NCBI GenBank assembly: GCA_009693345.1
Contig: SHXL01000086.1
Location: forward strand, 1 to 10,796
Source: Betaproteobacteria bacterium
GTDB taxonomy: Bacteria > Pseudomonadota > Gammaproteobacteria > Burkholderiales > SG8-39
Direction of reading: 5' to 3'
Length of the DNA: 10,796 nt
Shown: piece by piece, positions 1 to 6,793 of the stretch
Layout: each line of letters starts with the position of its first letter
How positions within the stretch are numbered: position 1 is the first letter of the stretch
Translations under genes and position numbers: made by a program
Notes under the pieces: generated by a model
Databases searched by the model: none
What the model saw: the letters and a program-made list of their open reading frames with translations, nothing else
What the model was told of the DNA's origin: nothing

Positions 1-1641
1 CTGGCGCAGGTGGTGTGCGACCCGGACCGGGCGGAGGCGTTCGAGCGCGCCAACCGGGTTCGTTCCGAGTTCGTCCTCAGGATCACCGGGCTGGTGCGCG
101 CGCGCCCCGCCGGGACCGTCAACGCGAACCTGCGTTCGGGCGAAGTCGAGGTGCTGGCGCACGAAGTCGAGATCCTCAATCCTGCGGTGACGCCGCCGTT
201 CCAGATCGACGATGAAAATCTCTCGGAGACGGTGCGGCTCGAGCACCGCATCCTCGACCTGCGCCGCGACATGATGCAGAAGAACCTGCGCCTGCGCCAC
301 CGGACCGCGAAGGCGGCGCGCGCCTTTCTCGATGATCACAGCTTCACCGACATCGAGACGCCGGTGCTCTACAAGTCCACGCCGGAAGGCGCGCGCGAGT
401 TCCTGGTGCCCTCGCGCATCAGCGACGGGCATTTCTACGCGCTGCCGCAAAGTCCGCAGCTGTTCAAGCAGATGCTGATGATCGCGGGCTTCGATCGCTA
501 TTACCAGATCGTGAAGTGCTTCCGCGACGAAGACCTGCGCGCCGACCGCCAGCCCGAGTTCACGCAAATCGACATCGAGACCTCGTTTCTCGGAGAGGAA
601 GCGATCCGCGCGCTGATGGAAGGCCTCGCGCGCCACCTGTTCAGGGAAGTGCTCGGCGTGGCGCTGCCGGAGCCGTTTCCCGTCATGACGTACGAGGACG
701 CGATGCGTGATTACGGCGTCGACAAGCCGGACCTGCGCGTGTCGCTCAAGCTGACCGAACTCACCGACATCGTGAAGGCCGTCGATTTCAAAGTCTTCTC
801 CGGGCCGGCGAATACGCCCGGAGGCCGGGTGGCGGCCCTGTGCGTGCCGGGCGGCGCGACTATTTCGCGCAGCGAGATCGACGCCTACACCGAGTACCTG
901 CGCGGATTGGGCGCCAAGGGCCTGGCTTGGATCAAGGTGAACGAGCTCGGCAAGGGTGCCGAAGGCCTGCAATCGCCCATTGTTAAGTTTTTTCCTTTGC
1001 CTGTTATGGATGAAATTCTTTCCAGAACAAAAGCAAAAGCGGGAGACATCATCTTCTTCGGCGCGGACCAGGCCGAGGCCTGCAACGCCCACCTGGGCGC
1101 GCTGCGGCAGAAGGTCGGCCACGATCGCGGCCTGGCCGAGAAGGGTTGGCGCCCGCTGTGGGTGGTGGATTTCCCGATGTTCGAGTACGACGCGGAATCG
1201 AAGGAGTGGAAGGCGCGCCACCATCCCTTCACCAGCCCCAAGGACGGCCATGAGGCGTTCATCGAGACCGACCAGGCGAAGGCCTACGCCAAGGCCTATG
1301 ACATGGTGCTGAATGGCTGGGAAATCGCCGGCGGCTCGGTCCGCATTCACCGCCAGGAAATCCAGCAGCAGGTGTTCCGCGCACTGAAAATAACGCCTGA
1401 AGACCAGCAGGCGAAATTCGGCTTCCTGTTGCAGGCGCTGCAGTACGGCGCGCCGCCGCACGGCGGCATCGCCTTCGGTTTTGACCGGCTGGTGGCGCTG
1501 ATGGTCGGCGCGGAGGCGATCCGCGACGTGATCGCGTTCCCGAAGACGCAGCGCGGCCAGGACCTCGTCACCGGCGCGCCTTCGCCGGTCACGGAGCGCC
1601 AGCTGCGCGAGCTGCATATCCGGTTGCGGAAGCCGGAATAG
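1..1641 (+). CDS. aspS: Aspartyl-tRNA synthetase, 5'-truncated by window edge
   Basis: Charges tRNA(Asp) with aspartate in the cytoplasm (class II synthetase). The frame is open from base 1 and reads L-A-Q-V-V-C-D-P-D-R, which aligns near residue 44 of E. coli AspRS, so about 43 N-terminal residues (most of the OB-fold anticodon domain) lie upstream. The 546 residues present include the motif 1 region (ILDLRR, near base 255), motif 2 (FRDEDLRADRQPEFTQID, about 517-573), the bacterial GAD insertion and motif 3 (GIAFGFDRL, about 1465-1491). Total length would be close to the 590 residues of E. coli. Bases 979-1040, encoding a KFFPLP...KAKAG stretch after the GAD region, are only about 32% G+C with codons rare here (AGA, ACA). 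Residues that separate discriminating from non-discriminating AspRS are partly off-window, so tRNA(Asn) charging cannot be judged. Identity is certain. Confidence 0.98.
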   Translation: MAQVVCDPDRAEAFERANRVRSEFVLRITGLVRARPAGTVNANLRSGEVEVLAHEVEILNPAVTPPFQIDDENLSETVRLEHRILDLRRDMMQKNLRLRHRTAKAARAFLDDHSFTDIETPVLYKSTPEGAREFLVPSRISDGHFYALPQSPQLFKQMLMIAGFDRYYQIVKCFRDEDLRADRQPEFTQIDIETSFLGEEAIRALMEGLARHLFREVLGVALPEPFPVMTYEDAMRDYGVDKPDLRVSLKLTELTDIVKAVDFKVFSGPANTPGGRVAALCVPGGATISRSEIDAYTEYLRGLGAKGLAWIKVNELGKGAEGLQSPIVKFFPLPVMDEILSRTKAKAGDIIFFGADQAEACNAHLGALRQKVGHDRGLAEKGWRPLWVVDFPMFEYDAESKEWKARHHPFTSPKDGHEAFIETDQAKAYAKAYDMVLNGWEIAGGSVRIHRQEIQQQVFRALKITPEDQQAKFGFLLQALQYGAPPHGGIAFGFDRLVALMVGAEAIRDVIAFPKTQRGQDLVTGAPSPVTERQLRELHIRLRKPE

Positions 1642-1654
1642 AGCCGCCGCGCCG

Positions 1655-1990
1655 GTGAGGCTGCTTGCCGGGCTTTTGGCGCTGTTTTTTTCTTTCAGCG
1701 CCTTTTGTTTTTCTGAAAGAGCAATAGAGAAAAAATTTCTTCCAAGGGAAGCAATCCAAACCCTTGCCCTGATCCAGAAGGGCGGGCCGTTTCCTCACCA
1801 GCGGGACGGCGTCGTGTTCGGCAACCGGGAGAAAAACCTGCCGCCGCGCGAACGCGGCTGGTACCGCGAATACACGGTGAAAACGCCGGGCGCGAGGGAT
1901 CGCGGGGCGCGCCGCATCGTTGCCGGCCGGGATGGTACGCTTTACTACACCGACGACCACTACCGCAGCTTCAAGCGCATCCTCGAGTAG
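1655..1990 (+). CDS. Secreted guanyl-specific ribonuclease (RNase Sa/barnase superfamily)
   Basis: Predicted exported RNase of 111 residues that would cut RNA after guanosine. Residues 1-20 form a signal peptide (Arg, then a Leu/Ala/Phe/Ser core). The mature part follows Streptomyces RNase Sa closely: GPFP, DGVVF.NRE (guanine-binding N57-R58-E59), EYTV with catalytic E72, TPGAR.RG.RRI with R83 and R87, and DHY with H102. All expected catalytic residues are present; the RNase Sa disulfide is absent. The GTG start 13 bases after aspS is the only reasonable one: no ATG, GTG or TTG lies nearby upstream in frame, and TTG at 1676 would halve the signal peptide. No Shine-Dalgarno is visible, suggesting coupling to aspS. 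The first 100 bases are AT-rich and contain a terminator-like hairpin (1678-1712). The inhibitor gene follows after 3 bases. Family is certain; export is inferred. Confidence 0.9.
   Translation: MRLLAGLLALFFSFSAFCFSERAIEKKFLPREAIQTLALIQKGGPFPHQRDGVVFGNREKNLPPRERGWYREYTVKTPGARDRGARRIVAGRDGTLYYTDDHYRSFKRILE
1678..1712 (+). terminator. Intrinsic terminator-like hairpin inside the RNase signal-peptide coding region
   Basis: A perfect 7-bp stem pairs GGCGCTG (1678-1684) with CAGCGCC (1696-1702) around an 11-base T-rich loop, followed at once by TTTTGTTTTT (1703-1712). This is the layout of a Rho-independent terminator on the + strand, 36 bases after the aspS stop. The reverse strand has no T tract after the stem, so it would act one way only. 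It lies within the open RNase frame and encodes the hydrophobic core and end of the signal peptide. It could therefore end aspS transcripts and limit RNase expression, or be a by-product of Phe-rich codons. The structure is seen directly; its activity is inference. Confidence 0.6.
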
Positions 1991-1993
1991 AAC

Positions 1994-2419
1994 ATGAGCA
2001 AGCTCCTGCAGCGGTTGAGCGATGCTTCCAGGTCCGGTGTCTACCGCGCATCCCGCGCGGACGAGATCCTCGATGCCACGCGCGGCAGCGGGCTCAAGGT
2101 CTCGCCCATCGGCCTCTCCGGTGCGGCCAGCAAAGAGGCGCTGATGGAGTGCCTTGCGCGCGCCCTGGAATTTCCACGCTGGTTCGGCGGCAACTGGGAT
2201 GCGCTCGAGGACTGCCTCACGGACCTGTCCTGGTCGGGCGCCGCCGGCCATGTGCTGCTGATCGAGGGCGCCGGGGAATTGCCGGGCGACGAGCGCGGCA
2301 TATTGCTTGACATCCTCGCCTCGGCAGCGGCTTCATGGGCTGAGCGCAAACACCCGTTCTTCGCCGTGTTCCTGGACGGTTTACCTGCCTTGCCCGAGCT
2401 CTACAGATCCCGTAAGTGA
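1994..2419 (+). CDS. Barstar-family ribonuclease inhibitor (immunity partner)
   Basis: A 141-residue cytoplasmic protein with no signal peptide, expected to bind and block the RNase encoded just upstream before export. The barstar core is clear at residues 60-78: F-P-R-W-F-G-G-N-W-D-A-L-E-D-C-L-T-D-L. It matches the barstar helix that enters the barnase active site; D69 and D73 correspond to barstar D35 and D39, the main contacts with the enzyme, while barstar W38 is Glu here. It is about 50 residues longer than barstar, with an N-terminal extension of roughly 35-40 residues. ATG at 1994 follows the RNase stop by 3 bases, and the TGA stop shares one base with the ATG of nudB, so translation is probably coupled on both sides. 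Family is sure; that the adjacent RNase is its target is inferred from position. Confidence 0.9.
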   Translation: MSKLLQRLSDASRSGVYRASRADEILDATRGSGLKVSPIGLSGAASKEALMECLARALEFPRWFGGNWDALEDCLTDLSWSGAAGHVLLIEGAGELPGDERGILLDILASAAASWAERKHPFFAVFLDGLPALPELYRSRK

Positions 2420-2874
2420 TGCCAAGCTGCGTGACTGCAAAAATACCGATTTCAGTTCTTGTGGTCGTGCATACGGCGGATCGCGAGGTGCTGCTGCTGG
2501 AGCGCACCGGGCGGCCCGGATTCTGGCAGTCGGTGACCGGATCGCTCGACCGCGCCGACGAGCCCACGGCCGAGGCGGCGCGGCGCGAATTGCGCGAGGA
2601 AACCGGAATCGAGGCGCGGCCGGAGGATCTCAAGCGCTGGAACCTCATCTACACCTTCGAGATTTTCGCGCACTGGCGGCACCGCTTCATGCCGGGAACG
2701 ACGCACAATACCGAGCGGGTCTTCAGCCTGGAGCTGCCGCGGCCTGTGCCGGCGGCGCTGGCCGCGGAGGAACACATCGCCAGCCTGTGGCTGCCGTGGC
2801 GGGAGGCGGCCGACAAGTGCTTTTCGTGGTCTAACCGCGATGCGATCAGGATCATGGGCCAATGCGCGCGCTGA
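2419..2874 (+). CDS. nudB: Dihydroneopterin triphosphate diphosphatase (Nudix hydrolase)
   Basis: Removes pyrophosphate from 7,8-dihydroneopterin triphosphate, an early step of folate synthesis. The 151-residue protein matches E. coli NudB (150 aa) along its length: ISVLVVV near the N-terminus, FWQSVTGSL leading into the Nudix box (residues 41-64, ending REL-REETGI), FEIFAHWRHRFMPG, NTERVFSLELP and the C-terminal SWSNRDAI. The Nudix box has six rather than five residues between the first Gly and first Glu, apparently a tolerated local variant; the metal-binding RE..EE residues are intact. ATG at 2419 shares its A with the barstar stop; GTG at 2416 is an alternative one codon longer. The end overlaps the next gene by 13 bases. 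Identity is strong from family-specific motifs outside the Nudix box. Confidence 0.93.
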   Translation: MPSCVTAKIPISVLVVVHTADREVLLLERTGRPGFWQSVTGSLDRADEPTAEAARRELREETGIEARPEDLKRWNLIYTFEIFAHWRHRFMPGTTHNTERVFSLELPRPVPAALAAEEHIASLWLPWREAADKCFSWSNRDAIRIMGQCAR

Positions 2875-3458
2875 GTTTGGCCGGATTCCTGTGCCTGGCG
2901 CTGCTTTTCCGTGCGGGCCCCACGCGGGCGGCCGACGACGTTTCAGTGGAAGCGACGCGGCGCGACGAGGCGTTAGAAGTGGTCTGCCGCGCGACGCTCG
3001 ATGTGCCGCTCGATCTCATCTGGCAGACGCTCACCGACTACGACCGGCTCGCGGATTTCATCCCCGGCATGCGGCGCAGCCGCCTGATCGAGCGGCGCGG
3101 CGCGGTGGCGGTGGTCGAGCAATTGGGCGAGGCAGGGTTCCTGTTCCTGACCTTTCCGATCGAAGTGACGCTCGCCTCGACCGAGCGACCGCCGTACGAC
3201 CTTGAAGTGAGCATGCTGAAGGGCAATCTGAAGCGGCTCGATGGCGCCTACCGCATCGAGCCGCAGGGCGGCGGGCGGATCCTGCTCACCTGGAACGGAA
3301 TCGTCGAGGCGCAGTCCATGCCGCCGCTGCTGGGCGAATTGGTGATGCGTTCGAACATCGCGGACCAGTTCCGCGGCATGGTCCGCGAGATAGAACGACG
3401 CGATGCGCTGCGCCGGGACGCGCTGCATCGCGAGCCGGAAGGGGCGCCGAAGCAATGA
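2862..3458 (+). CDS. Exported SRPBCC/START-like (COQ10-type polyketide cyclase/dehydrase superfamily) protein
   Basis: A 198-residue protein with a signal peptide (R2, hydrophobic core 4-16, likely cleavage after T-R-A at 23), so probably periplasmic. The mature part reads as the SRPBCC helix-grip fold: an early strand, then V-P-L-D-L-I-W-Q-T-L-T-D-Y-D-R-L-A-D-F-I-P-G, the hallmark N-terminal helix region of COQ10/START-like proteins, then alternating strands and a long charged C-terminal helix (R-E-I-E-R-R-D-A-L...). Such folds bind hydrophobic ligands such as lipids or quinones; no catalytic residues are expected and the ligand cannot be told. It starts 13 bases inside nudB and its TGA overlaps the next ATG (ATGA), so it is tightly coupled. 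Cytoplasmic SRPBCC proteins are commoner than exported ones. Superfamily likely; function unknown. Confidence 0.8.
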   Translation: MRALSLAGFLCLALLFRAGPTRAADDVSVEATRRDEALEVVCRATLDVPLDLIWQTLTDYDRLADFIPGMRRSRLIERRGAVAVVEQLGEAGFLFLTFPIEVTLASTERPPYDLEVSMLKGNLKRLDGAYRIEPQGGGRILLTWNGIVEAQSMPPLLGELVMRSNIADQFRGMVREIERRDALRRDALHREPEGAPKQ

Positions 3459-4870
3459 CGCCGCGCCTTGCGGCCGCGGTGCTTGTCGCGGGCCTGTGCG
3501 TGTCCCTGGCCACGGGCTGCGTCACGCTGGATGTGCTGTTCCGCGCTCATCTGGCGTCCGATGCGCCGCAGGTGCGCGAGTGCGCCGAGTGGTACCGCCT
3601 GCTGGACGAGCGCGTGGCGGCGGCCGGCACGCGCGATGCACAGGACACGCGGGTGCCAGGATTCCCGTACCTGCGCGTCAGCCGGCTGCTCGCGGCGCTG
3701 CGGCCAGCCGTCCTGTCGAACGATGCCGCGCTGCACGCCCTTGCCGACAGCATGCTCACGCTCGACCTGGAGGCGCGGCGCTACGAGATCATGAACCTGC
3801 CGGCCGGGCAGTTTCCAGAGCCGCGCGATGCGCTGCAGCGCACCCAGCAATGCGGCAGGCTGTTGCGCGACGTCGATCTCGCCCGGCCCGAGTCGCGCGC
3901 TGCGCTGCTGCAGCGCGCCGAGGTGCCCGACGATTACCGGGATGCGAGCCGGATTCTCGGGCTGTACTGGTTGACGCGGATTCCGTTTGCCGAGGGCGTG
4001 CGGCGCCAGGAGGAGGAGACGCGGGCCGCATTCCGGCGCCCGGCCGATGCGGCCGGGGACTCAAGCGTGCTGCGCTATGCGCCCGGGCCCGGCACGCGGT
4101 TGCCGCGAGCGATCGTTGCGTTGTTGCTCAAGCGCGCAGCGGAAAATCCGCTCGGGGTCCCCACGCCGTCCGAGGATGAGGCGAAGGAGCTGCTCGCCGC
4201 CTACGCGCCCTCGGTGGACGGGGCCCAACTCGCGGTGTACGGGCATCCCGCATGGACGCGCTACGAGGACAAGGTGCTGCTGCAGCTCGTCTACACGTTC
4301 TGGTTTCCTGAGCGGCCGCCGCAGTCCGAGGGCGACCCGCTGGCCGGAAAACTCGACGGCATTACCTGGCGCGTTACGCTTGCACCGGACGGCGAGCCGC
4401 TGGTGTACGACGCGATCCATCCCTGCGGCTGCTACCACCAGTTCTTTCCGACGCCCCGCGCCACCGTGCGCCCCGGCCCCGGCGGCATGGAGGAGTGGAT
4501 GTTCTCGCCGCAGTCGCTGCCGCGCATCGCGGATGGCGAGCGTCCGCTGGTGAGGATCGCCACCGGCACGCACTATATAGAGCGCGTTGCCGTGGTGCGC
4601 GGCACCGACAGCCTGGTGCGCTACGAGCTGCGGCCCTACGGCGAGCTGCGTTCGCTCATCCGCTACGCGGGTGGGCGCGCGAGCGTTTTCGGCGAGGACG
4701 GCCTGGTGCCCGGCACCGAGCGGGCCGAGCGCCTCGTCTTCTGGCCGATGGGCATCGCCTCCGCGGGCGCGATGCGCCAATGGGGACGGCAGGCGACCGC
4801 GTTCGTCGGCAGGCGGCATTTCGACGACGCCGACCTGTTCGAGAAGCGCTTCGGTTTCGACCTGAGATAA
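3455..4870 (+). CDS. Uncharacterised predicted lipoprotein with HPCGCYH motif
   Basis: I do not recognise a named family. The 471-residue product begins with a signal peptide ending in A-T-G-C (Cys22), an acceptable though not ideal lipobox, suggesting a lipid-anchored envelope protein. No other membrane segment is seen. The first half is helical and charged; the second is richer in strands, aromatics and prolines. A compact H322-P-C-G-C-Y-H328 cluster (about base 4418) could bind a metal or form a disulfide; it follows a strand-like stretch (ITWRVTLAPDGEPLVYDAI). The C-terminus ends F-G-F-D-L-R. ATG overlaps the SRPBCC stop by 4 bases and the EEP gene follows after 5 bases, so it belongs to the same transcript. 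Codon use matches its neighbours and the frame is unbroken, so it is surely a real gene. Function is open. Confidence 0.85.
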   Translation: MTPRLAAAVLVAGLCVSLATGCVTLDVLFRAHLASDAPQVRECAEWYRLLDERVAAAGTRDAQDTRVPGFPYLRVSRLLAALRPAVLSNDAALHALADSMLTLDLEARRYEIMNLPAGQFPEPRDALQRTQQCGRLLRDVDLARPESRAALLQRAEVPDDYRDASRILGLYWLTRIPFAEGVRRQEEETRAAFRRPADAAGDSSVLRYAPGPGTRLPRAIVALLLKRAAENPLGVPTPSEDEAKELLAAYAPSVDGAQLAVYGHPAWTRYEDKVLLQLVYTFWFPERPPQSEGDPLAGKLDGITWRVTLAPDGEPLVYDAIHPCGCYHQFFPTPRATVRPGPGGMEEWMFSPQSLPRIADGERPLVRIATGTHYIERVAVVRGTDSLVRYELRPYGELRSLIRYAGGRASVFGEDGLVPGTERAERLVFWPMGIASAGAMRQWGRQATAFVGRRHFDDADLFEKRFGFDLR

Positions 4871-4875
4871 CGGCG

Positions 4876-5616
4876 ATGCTGCGGGTCGTCACGCTGAACA
4901 TCCACAAGGGCCTTTCGCAATTCAACCGCCGCGTGGTGATCCACGATCTGCGCGAGGGCTTGCGCTCGCTCAAGCCGGACCTGGTGTTCCTGCAGGAAGT
5001 GGCGGGCGTGAACCAGCGCCACGCGCTGCGCTTCGCGGGGTGGCCGGGCGAGGCGCAGCACGAATTTCTCGCCGGCGACGAGTTGCAGCACGTCTACGGC
5101 CGCAATCGCGTGCACCAGCACGGGCACTACGGCAATGCGCTCCTGTCGCGCCATCCGATCCTCTCCTCGGAGACCGAGGACATATCGGACCACCGTTACG
5201 AGCGCCGGGGGCTGCTGCACACTGTGGTCAAAGTGCCCGGCTGGCGGCGCAACCTGCACTGCGTTTGCGTGCATCTTTCGCTGCACGAGCGCGGCCGCCG
5301 CCGGCAGCTCGATGCGATCGCCGCGCGCCTGAAGAACCTCGCCGACAAGAGCCTGCCGATCATCGTTGCCGGCGACTTCAACGAATGGCGCCAGCGTGCC
5401 AGCGGCATTCTCGAGAAAAGTCTCGGCATGACCGAGGTGTCGACGGCGGCGGGCGGCGGGCACAGCCGCACGTTTCCCAGCGTGCTGCCGATGTTCCGCC
5501 TGGACCGCATCTACGTGCGCGGCTTCAAGGTGCTCAGCACGCAGGTGCATCGCGGCCCGCCCTGGTCGCTGCTTTCGGACCACCTCGCGGTGAGCGCGGA
5601 GCTGGAGCGTGCCTGA
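4876..5616 (+). CDS. Endonuclease/exonuclease/phosphatase (EEP) family protein, YbhP-like
   Basis: A 246-residue Mg2+-dependent phosphodiesterase of the EEP superfamily (DNase I, AP endonucleases, sphingomyelinases, inositol phosphatases). All active-site elements are visible: T-L-N-I-H-K-G (N8), L-Q-E-V (E41), V-H-L-S-L (H133), A-G-D-F-N-E-W (D167, N169) and S-D-H-L (S234-H236). Length and neighbourhood match E. coli YbhP (253 aa), whose gene adjoins clsB (ybhO), so an action on a phospholipid or related phosphoester is more likely than on DNA, but no substrate is shown. The frame stays open far upstream, overlapping the lipoprotein gene, but ATG at 4876 gives the correct family N-terminus. 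There is no signal peptide. The stop lies 8 bases inside clsB. Confidence 0.9.
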   Translation: MLRVVTLNIHKGLSQFNRRVVIHDLREGLRSLKPDLVFLQEVAGVNQRHALRFAGWPGEAQHEFLAGDELQHVYGRNRVHQHGHYGNALLSRHPILSSETEDISDHRYERRGLLHTVVKVPGWRRNLHCVCVHLSLHERGRRRQLDAIAARLKNLADKSLPIIVAGDFNEWRQRASGILEKSLGMTEVSTAAGGGHSRTFPSVLPMFRLDRIYVRGFKVLSTQVHRGPPWSLLSDHLAVSAELERA

Positions 5617-6793
5617 ATACTCCGGCGGCAACCGCCTCACGCTGCTGAAGAACGGCGAGCAGTATTTCCCAGCGCTGGCCGCGGCAATCGATGCGGCGAG
5701 GGCGGAAGTGTTCCTCGAAACCTACATTTTTGCCGACGATGAAACCGGCAGCCTGATCGCCCATGCGCTGGCGCGCGCGGCAGCGCGCGGCGTCGCCACG
5801 CACCTGCTGATCGACGGCTACGGCGCCCGCGATTTCGCGCCGCGCTTCCGCGACATGCTCCTGACAGCGGGCGCCGAGTTGCTGGTGTTCCGTCCGCAGG
5901 TGAGCCCCTGGCCGTTCTGGAAGCAGCGCAGCCGCCTGCGCCGCATGCACCGCAAGCTCGCGAGCATCGACGGCGCGGTCGCGTTCGTCGGCGGCATCAA
6001 CGTACGCGACGATTTCCATGCGCCGGACCCCTCGCCGCCGCAATACGACTACGCGGTCAGGATCGACGGACCGCTGGCGGAGCAGGTGCGTGCGGCGGCA
6101 GTGCGGCTCTGGAGACGGGTCTCATGGGCGACGCTGGGCCAGCGGTGGCGCCGCTGGCCTGGGTTCGCGGTGCTTTCCGGCCGTGCGCCGCCGCAGGCGC
6201 ACGATCAAGGCAGTCAGCGCGCGGCGCTGGTTGTGCGGGACAGCCTGCGCCACCGCCGCGACATCGAGAACGCCTACCTCGAGCAGATCAACGCGGCGCG
6301 CATGGAGGTGCTGATCGCCAACGCGTACTTCTTTCCCACACGGAGATTCCGCCGCGCGCTGCTGCAGGCGGCGCGGCGCAACGTGACCGTCACGCTGCTG
6401 CTGCAAGGCAAGGCAGACCATCCGCTGCAGCACTTGGCGTCGAGGGCGCTGTACCGTTCGATGCTTGCCGCGGGGATCCGGATTCACGAGTACCACTCCA
6501 GCTTGCTGCACGCCAAGGTGGCGGTGTTCGACGGCCGCGTCGCAACGGTCGGTTCATCGAACATCGACCCGTTCAGTCTCGGCCTGGCGCGGGAAGCCAA
6601 CCTGTTCGCCGCCGACCGGCCGTTTGCCGCCGAACTGCGGACCAGCCTGCACGAAGCGATCGAGAAACGCGCGCGGGCCGTGCCGCTGCACTACTGGAGG
6701 CGCCTGTCGTTCGCGCTCAAGGCGCGGATCTGGCTTGCCTACCGCTTCGTGCGGCTGCTGATGGTCATCTACGGCTTCGACCATCTGCGTTAG
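5609..6793 (+). CDS. clsB: Cardiolipin synthase B (phospholipase D superfamily)
   Basis: Membrane-associated enzyme forming cardiolipin from phosphatidylglycerol by phosphatidyl transfer. The 394-residue protein has two HKD motifs: H114-R-K-x4-D121 followed by VGGINVRDD, and H301-A-K-x4-D308 followed by VGSSNIDPFS. The N-terminus (LLKNGEQYFPAL...A.VFLETYIF) matches E. coli ClsB (413 aa) and lacks the two N-terminal membrane helices of ClsA, supporting the B type. A hydrophobic/basic C-terminal tail (ARIWLAYRFVRLLMVIYG) may sit on the membrane. The GTG start overlaps the EEP stop by 8 bases; no ATG fits the family N-terminus. Residues about 170-200 form an Arg/Trp/Pro-rich linker between the two PLD halves. 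The stop converges on, and overlaps by 3 bases, the end of the minus-strand MaoC remnant. Identity is strong. Confidence 0.93.
   Translation: MPEYSGGNRLTLLKNGEQYFPALAAAIDAARAEVFLETYIFADDETGSLIAHALARAAARGVATHLLIDGYGARDFAPRFRDMLLTAGAELLVFRPQVSPWPFWKQRSRLRRMHRKLASIDGAVAFVGGINVRDDFHAPDPSPPQYDYAVRIDGPLAEQVRAAAVRLWRRVSWATLGQRWRRWPGFAVLSGRAPPQAHDQGSQRAALVVRDSLRHRRDIENAYLEQINAARMEVLIANAYFFPTRRFRRALLQAARRNVTVTLLLQGKADHPLQHLASRALYRSMLAAGIRIHEYHSSLLHAKVAVFDGRVATVGSSNIDPFSLGLAREANLFAADRPFAAELRTSLHEAIEKRARAVPLHYWRRLSFALKARIWLAYRFVRLLMVIYGFDHLR

Noticed and set aside
1589..2251. A 220-codon minus-strand frame opposite the RNase and barstar genes
   Set aside because: It covers two recognisable + strand genes and shows no domain of its own.
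4573..4578. TATATA inside the lipoprotein gene as a promoter -10 box
   Set aside because: No matching -35 box at 16-18 bases, and it is well inside a conserved-looking coding frame.
4495..4875. Possible N-terminal extension of the EEP protein
   Set aside because: The frame is open upstream but overlaps the lipoprotein C-terminus and encodes Arg/Ala-rich shadow sequence; the family N-terminus begins at ATG 4876.
4663..5640. A 325-codon minus-strand frame opposite the EEP gene
   Set aside because: It lies wholly opposite the lipoprotein end and the EEP gene, has no recognisable domain and an Ala/Arg/His-rich shadow composition.
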